In this document: positions 47,547-57,319 of the stretch, piece by piece
How the letters are laid out: each line of letters begins with the position of its first letter
Numbering within the stretch: position 1 is the stretch's first letter
Assembly: GCA_003255065.1 (NCBI GenBank)
Contig: QAOA01001300.1
Location: forward strand, 263,308 to 327,307
DNA: 64,000 bases
DNA from: Cercis canadensis
Taxonomy: Eukaryota > Streptophyta > Magnoliopsida > Fabales > Fabaceae
Reading direction: 5' to 3'
Notes under the pieces: generated by a model
What the model saw: only the letters and a program-made list of their open reading frames with translations
Told to the model about the DNA's origin: nothing
Database searches by the model: none
Translations under genes and position numbers: made by a program

Positions 47547-47908
47547 CTAAGCCCTGCGATTGGGATCATGTTCATCATGGTGAGCCATGCCAAAAGTTTG
47601 CTTGACACCTTGAGTGGCACCTTGGGCCATGCTCTTCACCTTCTCTCCTGTTTGCTGCAGAATTCCACCACTGCTCTCCTGCCCACCCTTCGTCTTCTCC
47701 TTTGCAGATTGGGCTACCTCCTTACTCTTGTTCTTTGCTGCTTCGCCTTTCTCCCCAATACTCTCCATCATCTTCTTTGTCTTTTCCTGAACAATCAAAA
47801 CACAATTTCAGCAAAAACACAATTTATCATGAATCTCAACTCCCTCAATATTACCTCAGTTCGCCCCTTGGTTTCGCCAGCTGTGTAGCTCTGCTCATGG
47901 GATGCCAT
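47547..47908 (-). CDS. Late embryogenesis abundant protein (LEA_4 / group 3)
   Basis: Two exons on the minus strand: 47908-47855 and 47786-47547, with a 68-nt intron, giving 97 residues. The protein starts MASHEQSYTAGETKGRTEEK and has no hydrophobic segment. It is made of Lys/Glu/Ala/Gly-rich segments such as TKKMMESIGEKGEAAKNKS, KEVAQSAKEKTKGGQES and TGEKVKSMAQGATQGVKQTF, which fall into the loose 11-residue pattern of LEA group 3. Such proteins are intrinsically disordered and protect membranes and enzymes during drying. Upstream ACGT elements fit abscisic acid and seed control. The length is short for the group but within range. At the end lies DEHDPNRRA. From memory the collinear Arabidopsis gene would be At3g15670. 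Confidence 0.9.
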
Positions 47909-48371
47909 TTTCCTTCTATTTTGCAGATTGCTCTCTTATCATGTATCTCACACACACACACCTTGTTATGAGACCAGATTCAAATTTCATGCCTTATTAT
48001 TACAATTTCGTGGTTTATGTGTGATTAACACGTGTCCAATTGCTGACACGTATAGTGCACGTGCCATGCTAAGCCAAAGGATACCGATTACGGACTTTGG
48101 AGTGCCGTTTACAAGTGAATAAAAAAAAAAAAATATTGATTCTGTACGACGGTACCCGTTGGCAGCATCTTTATATGCTACACCTTATCGTACTGAATAA
48201 TGGCACTCCTTAGTTGGCAGAAGGAAAAGAAAAAAAGAAAAAGAATTAGCGCCAGGGAGCAGGGTCACGAGGAGCAGAGAGAGATCCATCGCCCCCAAGA
48301 GAGAGAGTTGGCAAGAGGAGTGGTGGTTTTGCTGTTAGACGAATTTGGGGTTTCTTTGATATTTCTGGAAA
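47909..48371. other. Intergenic region of divergent LEA and BRCC36
   Basis: 463 bp between divergent start codons. It holds the ACGT cluster, an A13 run at 48121-48133, and a purine-rich leader (GAAAAGAAAAAAAGAAAAAG) before BRCC36. Confidence 0.5.
48028..48065 (-). promoter_or_regulatory. Cluster of ABRE / G-box-like ACGT elements upstream of the LEA gene
   Basis: Three elements within 38 bp: ACACGTGTCC (48028-48037), GACACGTAT (48045-48053) and GCACGTGCC (48057-48065). They lie 120-157 bp upstream of the LEA start codon. ABRE clusters bound by ABF/AREB bZIP factors are known to drive LEA genes under abscisic acid, drought and seed maturation. The cluster also lies 300-340 bp before BRCC36 on the other strand. 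Confidence 0.65.
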
Positions 48372-51300
48372 ATGTCTCTGACGGAGGTGAAAATTTCCCA
48401 AGACGTTTGGTTAACTTGCGTCACTCATGCATTGTCCACTGAGACCGAAGAGATTATGGGCCTTCTTCTTGGTGATATCGAGGTCATTTTCCATTCCCAT
48501 TACTTTTCCATTCTTAATAACCATTTTACTTCTATGGAATCATTTCTTGGGGTTCACTCTTTGCATAGCAGTCTATCTATCTTGACGAGGTAATTGGGAT
48601 TTTTCTCAGTGTTGGTTTGTTCTGTTAAAATGATATTTGAAAGTCCATTATTGATTTTCATTATATTCTGGATTGGTTTGGTTCTTGGCATTTCTGGGTG
48701 ATGAAAATGACGCAGTTCATTGTTATCTTTTCTTCGTTTATTCTTGATGTGAATTGGGTATTCTGTATGTGTAGAGGAGCAAGTTATTTAATGTTTTGAG
48801 GACACTAATTCTAAATTGGGGTTGAAGAAGGTTTTTATTATTCAGATTGGCTCGTTACGAAGTGGGTTCTCTATGATTTTGTCAGTTTGGTTCAAGTTCG
48901 CACTGTGTTGTTACAGACTACAATAATTTTAAGTAAGCAGTTAGCTTATAACGATATTTTTGGAGATTTTTATGCAATTAATTGGTACTGATTTTTATTT
49001 ATTTGGGCACTGTCTGAGGCAACTTGAGTTGGATTTGAGGCCCTTGTGTTTTAACTGGACACTGTTCGAGTGGTGCTGCTTTCCTGAGTTTGCGGATAGT
49101 TTTACTTAGAGAGCATCTTTCCTTAATTTGTATTGAATTTTACTTAATTTATAGAAATTGACTGGCAAAGTGTTAGAACTAAATCAATCCTACCCCTCAT
49201 TCTATTTCTATAGAACAAAAAAAGCAAGAGTTTAGGTAATTAAGTTATACCGAGAGCCATGCCACTATGGTGGTCATTGTCCTTGTGACCTGCTTCAGAT
49301 TGAGAAGTGACAGTTCTTTCACTAATACACTTTGTTACGGTACTGTGTCAGTTTGCTGTACTGGCTTTTCTTTTCCATTGAGGCTTCACTATTTGTTATC
49401 TCACATCTTAAAAGTGGATGACATTTGTACTTTGGCAAGTAGATCTCCAACTTGAATACATGTAGAAGGCTCAAACTTCTTGAATTAGATTTCTTAAGTT
49501 TACTTGAGAATGGCAAGGGGGATCTTACTCCATTTTAGTAAAAAGGAGCATCTACTCAATTATATAATTTGGTAAGAATGTTTGCTTATTAAAAAAGAGG
49601 AGCAATAATTGATCGTAAGTACCGAAGTTTATAGGGGATAAATGCCATCTCAATATGCCTATTTGATGAAAGCAGCCTTACATAGTCTTCTCATATGTCT
49701 AGATTTCTTAAGTTTCAAAAGGTTCAAAACTTAATGTTTGTCATTTATCATCTCCACAAATTGGTTTCTGGCTCATCAGTCTTTGTTTTTGCACACATTG
49801 AGTATGTGTGGTAGATTTATTTACTGTGATGTGGTTGATTTGTTATCTTCCTCTATTCTTTTTTTGGGGCCATAATCCACAACTATTCATTCTCTTTTCT
49901 GTTTGTGAGGGCGTGTTTTTCTGCTTATGTATAATTACATCTTGGTTTTCTTGATCCAGCTTTCAAAAAATGGTACTGTGACTGCATTAATATGGGGAGC
50001 ATCTCCACAGACCAGGTCTGATCGGCGAAAGGACCGAGTAGAGACTACCCCTGAACAGTTGGCTGCTGCATCAGCTCAGGCTGATATATCCTTTTTTTGG
50101 TTATCAGTTATATGCATATCGGATATAATTTTCTCTGGAGTGCATCTATGTTTTAAAGTTTACTTCATTTATTGCATCCAGACACTGGTGTTTTTATGCT
50201 TTGGTCCAACCTGGCTACTGGGTCAATTTTTCAAAAATTTATCATTCTATTATCTGTTTTAACTTTCGGTTTGACTGAAAATAATGGCTATTTGTTCTGG
50301 TTTTCTTTTCTGTTAGATAATGGTTGATTTGTTGCGCCATTAACTTTATCGTACAGAATGACCACGTTGACTGGAAAAACAACAAGGGTGATTGGTTGGT
50401 ACCATTCACATCCTCATATTACAGTCCTTCCATCCCATGTTGGTAAGTTTTGGAGAATCATAGTCTTTTGTTTATCTCTTTTTGTTTAATCCATGACAAT
50501 GTAATGTTCTTCAACTTTGATGAGAGAATTAATTTTTTCTTTATATGAATGTTTAATTTTCAAATTTTTATTGCTAAATTTCCTCTCTAGTTTCTACCAA
50601 TAAAGAGGGATCAAAGACTTGAATATTGTACATTTCAATGATAATTCCATCGATATGGCACTTTTCAAACTAGTGATGCATATTGGAAAATTGTGCCACT
50701 GAATAGTGACGCCTTTTCACTGTTGGCATAAGGAGAGTGCCACAATTTCCTTGTCACACTCTCTTCAAGGCGAAATACAGAATTGCGACACAGATGGTGA
50801 ACAGAAAAAATATTAAAAAAGTGAAAACTAGAGTAGCGGAGGAAATAGTTTGAAAAGTGCCGTATCGATGGAATTATGATTGAAATGTACAATATTCAAG
50901 TCTTTATCCAATAAAGAGAGCTTTTTTATTTATTTATTTATATATATCTTTTTTTTTGCTGCACTGGTTCTGGTCTAGATTTTCACCTTTTTTGTTCCAA
51001 CTGCTAGTAGCTTTTTCCAAAATTATTATGCTTTCCTAGATGAGTAAAGTAATCAAATGGGAAAACAATGAAAGAGAATTGAAAAAAGATCTCGTAGAGC
51101 TAAGAATTAAGACTCTCTCCAGGTGAATGAAAAGAGTTGCTACAACTGTATGTCAGAAACTCAAAATCACCCTTTTCTTGTTAAATTATTTGTGCTAAGG
51201 AATGTGGAATTGAGTTATAATATATTAATATTTGTGGTAAGGCATGTTGAAAAAATGGCAAGATGTGGCTAATCTATTTATAATGGAGGTTGAGTGGCAA

Positions 51301-54300
51301 TTTGAGATATGAAGGAATCCATGTAGCCTGAACACAGCATGACACAATATGGCTAATCTGTTGCAGATGTGAAGACTCAGGCAATGTATCAACTTCTTGA
51401 TTCTGGGTTTATTGGGCTGATATTTTCGTGTTACAGTCAAGATGCAAACAAGGTTTGTTTTGAATGCATGATTACTGTGAAACATATTGTATACTTTATT
51501 TACTAATTTATATAGCGTGAACTATGTTTGGACTATATTCAGGTTGGACGAATCCAAGTAATTGCTTTTCAGTCATCTGATGGGAAGCAGAATCACTTGT
51601 CAAGGCCTGTACCTCTGTCTCCTGTAAATAAAAGCTCAGTTATTGATCTTGAATCATCTCCAAGTTCCTCAGCTAATGCTTCAGTAAGATCTGGTCCCTT
51701 GAAGGCAGAGAGCCCAGAACAGGACACCGGTGATTCAGGACTTACTGGAGCTAGTAAGGTACTTTACTCAACTAGATTTAACATCTGATATGTGGCATGA
51801 GCTAGTGTGGCCAAAGAATATCCTATAGTTTGGAAAATGTAAAATATGCTAGAATGATGAATTACAATATCTGATGCAGCTAGCTTTAAAACAGCATGGG
51901 TATTCTTTGTCAAAAGTACAATTCTGTACATACTCTGTTTCTCTGTCCTATTTTTTATTCACATTATCTTGGTGTCTCAGCCAACAATATTATGTGTTAG
52001 ACATAGTTGAGATAACAGATAAACTATGCTTCAGTAGTGATTGATTTATTCAATGGGTTCATTTACACATTGGTATATATATATATATATATTGTTCATT
52101 TCGTAACATATGGGCATGAGCTGTAATGCTCAAGGTTGGTCTTATGAAAGATGGGCTCAGGCTGCCTGCTTAGTAAAATATATACTTGTATTTTTGCTTT
52201 ACAGAATAAAATACTTGCCATTGTGCTTTCTTCATTTTTGTAATATATGCTTGGCTAGGGCGGGGGAAGATCTTCACACTTGGGGGTTTTCTTCGCTAAT
52301 GCTGATGCGAACCATCCAGGGAGAGAAAAAGGTGGAAATTCAGAGACGGCCACTGGTGATGTTGATCCCATGGATATGTCAGAAAGTATGCAGGAAGCTA
52401 TGCATCGTTCAAATTTAGATATGAGGTATAGATGAGTATGTACTTGACCACTTATATCTTTGGTATTGTTCCTCAAGCTGATAGTTTAGCCCTGGGTTTG
52501 ACTATGCTGATAAAGGTTTGGATAGCTGTTAGGTATTTCACCAATAGAGACAAAACTAAGGAGTAAAAATATGGCAATTCTGCAGCTGTATCCTACTGGA
52601 AACATTAAGAAACGTTTATGTGTCTTGTATGGTTGCCTGTCCCTCTCTCTTCTCTTTCTGACTGAAATGTCTCAAGCAGTTTTAAAATGGGTGGAAATGG
52701 TTGCCAAGCAGATTGAAACAGTCAGACCCCTTTTGAAAACACTGCAAAACATGATTAAATAGCTTTGAAATGTGTCAAAACATTAATTTTTTATTTTTAG
52801 TATTTCTTGAATTGATGATATATTATATATATTTTTAATATATTTCCGACAGTATTGAGGATTTTTGTATACATATGAGTATAATTTATTATGTTTTATT
52901 TAAAGTACCTAATTGTATCATGTACGATACCCATCCTTGAGGAGGAATAAGAGAATGCCTTAATATTAGTTATTATTGTGAACAAGATTTAGCATATATT
53001 TGAACTCAGATGCATGCCTTGTAATGCTCCTCATAGTAATGATTTTCTTCACTTACATTTTCTTTGATTATTTGAAGTTCTCCTTGGAACAGTTGCACCA
53101 GATCTGTACGACAGACCTTTTTATAATTTGATATACAGTTATTCACCATAAATTTCCGAGTAAGAAATGTTATCTTGTAGGACATGGAGATAGGCATTCT
53201 GGTGGATGCTTCTAGTTATGTTTGTAGTTTAACCTCACTCATTAATATTCTACCTCTAAATGATAAACGAAATAGAAACATTAGGGCAATGTAGTTGTAG
53301 ATGTAAAAGTGTTCTGATAGTGCACCTTTCTGTTTCACCGTTTTATGGAGTTGACAAGAGATAGTTCTCCCTTGGGACCTAAAATGGATTTTGTTTGGTA
53401 ACAGTGGTGCAGCCTTTGTAAGAAAAGAAATCCCTCTTTATGTTGTGCCAACCAAGTCTCTTTTCAACCTCAAGTCACCGTTAAAGTCGTACACGGATCT
53501 ACAACATGTAATATTTGAAGAGGAGCGGATGGCATATAATCAGGCCATCTTACAAAATATGAGGTGACAATTTGAGATGCTATTTACTTATTGTCAATAC
53601 ATTTATGGAAGTTTTATGGAACCGTTTTACTTTTACCTTAGTGACTATACTTTCTCATTCTTTCTGTAGGGATGGGAAAGTGCATCCACTTACTTTCATA
53701 CATCACACTTCAACGTATCAGACTTCCTTGTGCAAGTTGATTGAGTATTGGTCAGAATAAAATGGCCTTGTCTTTTTTATTCATCCTTGTTTTCTTTCTT
53801 TTTGTTGTTTTTCTTCGTAATATAAATAAACTAATACTTCTTTCTGATTTTGCAGTTTAAGTCCTGCAATAAATGCTCTTCAAGATCGATTGAGAGAGAA
53901 TGAAATTCGGGTATAGATTAATTGCTTAATGTGCATATTATTGTAGAGATGGTTCATTGATCATACAGAAAGTTCCCAAAGTTCTTATGGGCTATGGATG
54001 TATTTCAAGTCCTTTTGCTTCTTCCAGTTTTAAAATCTTAATTTGAGTCTAATTTGGATGGTAAATAAGTTGCCCTCTCCTCATTAGTTTGTTCTACATA
54101 GCTTGAGATGTAGTTGCTTCTTACACATGCTCAAAATATAGGAGTTATGTGATAACTTGGCAATTGGAGGTTTATATTCACTGATCTATGGTGACCAGCA
54201 CCATTCAACATAGTTAATTTAGTAAATCTTCCTGATTTTAACTGTGTAGCACATGTACTTTTGTTGTGACAGTCAGCACTTCTGAGTAATGAAGCCAAGA

Positions 54301-54479
54301 GTTTGGAGGCTGAGGCTTTTAGAGGGAGTGAAGCAAGTTCAGGGTCTCCCCGCCAAGTTCCAACTCATGTACATCGAGGAAGTCCCTCTCTTGCTCACAG
54401 AGACTTACACACTTCTGCTGAATCTCTCAGTGGTAGGAATCTAGGAAGTCCTGGTAGCAGGAGCAGAAAAGGATCATAA
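48372..54479 (+). CDS. BRCC36: Lys-63-specific deubiquitinase BRCC36
   Basis: Ten exons: 48372-48482, 49960-50085, 50355-50442, 51367-51452, 51543-51758, 52259-52425, 53405-53563, 53670-53750, 53856-53910 and 54273-54479, giving 431 residues. BRCC36 is a JAMM/MPN+ zinc metalloprotease that cleaves K63-linked ubiquitin in nuclear (BRCA1-A) and cytosolic (BRISC) complexes; plant copies act in DNA repair by recombination. The JAMM residues are all present: Glu26/27 in TEEIMGLLLGD and His96, His98, Ser106, Asp109 in GWYHSHPHITVLPSHVD. DSGFIGLIFSCYSQDANKVG and VGRIQVIAFQSSDGKQNH complete the MPN fold. The C-terminal half contains PLYVVPTKSL and YNQAILQNMRDGKVHPLTFI, a helical region, and ends in a Ser/Gly/Arg-rich tail (SGRNLGSPGSRSRKGS). 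Intron 2 (50086-50354) starts ATATCCTTTT and ends AC: a U12-type AT-AC intron. Intron 3 contains a MITE. No coding lesion. Confidence 0.96.
50086..50354 (+). other. U12-type AT-AC intron in BRCC36
   Basis: The donor reads ATATCCTTTT, the canonical minor-spliceosome sequence. The 3' end reads CCATTAACTTTATCGTAC, with a branch-like CCATTAAC about 12 nt from the terminal AC, the short distance typical of U12 introns. Splicing GAT to AGA restores the BRCC36 frame (Asp-Arg-Met-Thr-Thr). No GT-AG alternative near these ends preserves the conserved protein. Confidence 0.85.
50608..50909. mobile_element. Mutator-like MITE with about 60-bp terminal inverted repeats
   Basis: 302 bp. The left end GGATCAAAGACTTGAATATT and the reverse complement of the right end GGATAAAGACTTGAATATTG match for about 60 bp, through ATGGCACTTTTCAAACT, with a few differences. 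A 9-bp target duplication AATAAAGAG flanks it exactly (50599-50607 and 50910-50918), as Mutator-like transposases leave. There is no coding capacity. It lies in BRCC36 intron 3 (50443-51366). Confidence 0.9.
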
Positions 54480-55583
54480 TTGGAAGTAATGCTTCAATCA
54501 ATATAAACAACAATGTGATGGTTTACAATAGTTTTGGTAAAATTTGAATATTCTATACATAGAATGTAAAAATGAAAATGGTATTCGCTGGACGAAGTTT
54601 GCTATTTTGAAATGAGAATTGAAGTCTATACTTGCAGTTTACAAAGGGTGGTTTGAATATTCGCTTTGAAAAAGAGAGATTGAAGGTTATCATATACAAT
54701 ATACACACCCACTGCAATCACAAATTTTATCCAATTTTTTTTTATTTTGGGCCCATGCAATTCTTATATCTTGATTTTCAATGTTTTTATCTATAGCTTT
54801 GATTTTTTTTGTTTTCTTTATCATATAATATCTACTACATTTATTACATTCCTGATTACACGGGTGTCTCACATGCACTTTCTGCCTGCATCTTACCCAA
54901 CCACCAAATTTATGCTCAGGACCTCCCTTAATCCGTTAGTAATTTAACTAGCATGGTTACTAAAATTATATGCACTTCAAAATAAGGGGAAAAAAAAAAA
55001 AAAGATAGATGGAATTTGTTCTGGTAATTATAAATAAACCAGTAGTACAACTACCCTGCTTTATTTATATCTTTTTCTTAATTCTATTGATTTTTTTTAA
55101 ACCAACTTCATCAAGTATCTATCTCTTTCATGTCTTTTTTCTCACTTTTAACTATTTATAAGTGGCATCAATATAAAGTTAGATCTACTTCATATTTCAT
55201 ACAAGCCGTTTTTCTTTTTATTTCAATCCCATTTATCTTTATAATACATAATTTATGTGTATGGAAATCAAATCTCAATTCCATGTCTTAGTTGCCATTT
55301 TTCCATTAAATTATAAACATCATATTACTTACTTTCTTTTTTTTTTTAATTTTTTTGTTAAATGAGGAAAGTTCAAACTCAAGCTTCTAATCACCCCTTA
55401 GATTTCAGGAATCATATTTATCTATATTGTTAATTAAGAGAACACCCTATTAAGTATTAACAGCAGCCAAAAGAAGTCTCACCCATTGGCCATGTGGGCC
55501 ATTACACCTTTAGATAAGCAATGATATGGCGTACCTAATAAACTCAAATCCTGATCTCTTCATGAAAAACGTTGATATGTCAT
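54480..55583. other. Intergenic region, BRCC36 3' flank and kinase promoter
   Basis: AT-rich with T-runs near 55345 and an A13 run at about 54991. No gene recognised. Confidence 0.45.
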
Positions 55584-55591
55584 CTATAAAT
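55584..55591 (+). promoter_or_regulatory. Probable TATA box of the AGC kinase gene
   Basis: CTATAAAT (within CATCTATAAATAGCA) lies 65-72 bases before the ATG at 55656. Confidence 0.6.
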
Positions 55592-55655
55592 AGCAATACA
55601 TAGAGCACAAGCACAAGAAAGCAGGAAAGTTCACAAATCAGATAGTGTTGCCACC

Positions 55656-57319
55656 ATGTCAGAGACAGAGGGCAGCATCATCACTTGTTGTGCTGTTGAT
55701 CATAATCAGAGGCCACACAGCGCAGGCCAACCTGGTTGGCAAGCAATAAAGCACCTTTGGTTGCAACATGGTGAAGTAGGACTTGAACATTTCCACCTCT
55801 TATGCAAACTAGGCAGCGGAGACATTGGGAAGGTTTTCCTGTGTGAGATCAAGAACAAGACACAGGTGCGTAGGTGTTATTACGCCATGAAAGTGGTAGA
55901 CAATGAGTCTCTGAGAGAGAAGAATAAGCTCAAAAGGGCAGATATGGAGAAGCAAGTATTGAGCATCCTTGACCATCCTTTTTTACCAACTCTTTATGCC
56001 AAATTCGATGCTTATCAATACTCATGCTTGATCATGGATTACTGCCATGGTGGTGACTTGTTTAAACTTCAACAGCGCCAGCCAGGTCTTCATTTTAGTA
56101 TCTCAACTGCAAGGTAAGTTGCCACAAAGAATTATACATCAAAATTTCCATATAATTCATCTTCCTTTCTTTATTAATTCTCTAAATTGCGGCTTAGCTC
56201 AAGTAGTTGAGGCAAAAGTCATTGTAACGGAAACAAATCTCCACTCCCTAAACCATTTGCTTTTAAATGAAGGCTTATATATATTTGATTGTAGATGCCT
56301 AGGATCATTCACTGCAAAATTAAGAATTTACCAGTTGAGCTAGTTGACACCTTATCATTAATTAGTTATTTCGATATATCTTGTAGTCTAAGAGACAGAT
56401 GTCACAAGAATTAAAAAATTTTGTGTCATTTATTTTTATGCGAAAAATGGTGTTGAAATGAATTGGTTTTTGATGTATGTTATTCATGTGTGACAGATTC
56501 TATGCAGCTGAGGTGCTATTAGCCCTTGAGTATCTCCACATGATGGGGATAATTTATAGGGACCTAAAGCCAGAAAATGTGCTTATTCAGGAAGATGGCC
56601 ATATTATGCTCTCTGACTTTGATCTCTCACTTCACTGGGAGGTTCATCCAAAGCTTGTTGAATCTCAAGTTACAAGCAAGAGAATTAAGAAGCCAACCTT
56701 GTGTTGTAAAGACTCCAAGGAGCATATGAAAAGGAAAAATAAAAAAGTGGGTGCTGTTTCAGAAGGAATGCTATCTGCAAGAGGAGCACAAGAGGTCAAC
56801 ATTGAAATTTTAGCCGAACCCATTAATGCTAGGTCAAATTCTTTTGTTGGGACTCATGAGTATTTGGCACCAGAGGTTATTTTGGGGTTTGGCCATGGAA
56901 GTGCAGTGGATTGGTGGGCATTTGGTGTGTTTCTTTATGAGCTATTATATGGGTTTACACCTTTCAAAGATAAGAACAATGAAAAAACACTGAAGAATAT
57001 CATAGAGCAGTCGTTGACCTTCCCAAGAACTCAATTCAGAGACAGAAAAGATTGTGAAGAGACCAGAAAGGCACAAGACCTAATAAGGAAGCTGTTAATG
57101 AGAAATCCAGAGAAGAGAATGGGATACACAAGAGGTTCTTGTGAGATAAAGAAGCATGAGTTCTTTGAGGGGATAAACTGGGCCTTAATCAGATCAGTTA
57201 AACCTCCTATTATTCCTAGAGATTTGGAGGAAATAAACAAGATCCCATTTTCCACGAGGAAACAAATTGTCAAGGAGAAAGCTACATTTGAGGCCCCTCA
57301 ACAAATTGACTACTTTTAA
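55656..57319 (+). CDS. AGC-VIII serine/threonine kinase, PINOID / PID2-like
   Basis: Two exons (55656-56113 and 56497-57319) give 426 residues. Plant AGC-VIII kinases of the PINOID/WAG group phosphorylate PIN auxin carriers at the plasma membrane. The glycine loop is [13 protein letters not shown] (about residues 52-64), the ATP lysine sits in YYAMKVVD, and the catalytic loop is [11 protein letters not shown] (Asp175). The magnesium motif is DFD (193-195) instead of DFG, the hallmark of the plant AGC-VIII group. A 70-residue basic insertion (about 196-268, [20 protein letters not shown]) precedes the activation segment [20 protein letters not shown]; in this family it directs localisation. 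[20 protein letters not shown] and [18 protein letters not shown] are close to PINOID. The protein ends QIDYF. The short N-terminal extension and single intron also fit. Exact subfamily (PID, PID2 or AGC1-12-like) cannot be fixed from memory. Confidence 0.92.
56185..56345 (+). mobile_element. Possible degenerate tRNA-derived SINE in the kinase intron
   Basis: GCGGCTTAGCTCAAGTAGTTGAGGC resembles a tRNA-derived polymerase III A box region, followed about 35 bases later by AACAAATCTCCACTCCC, a weak B-box-like match. The reverse-type match CCAGTTGAGCTA is near 56331. No poly-A tail or target duplication was identified. Confidence 0.3.
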
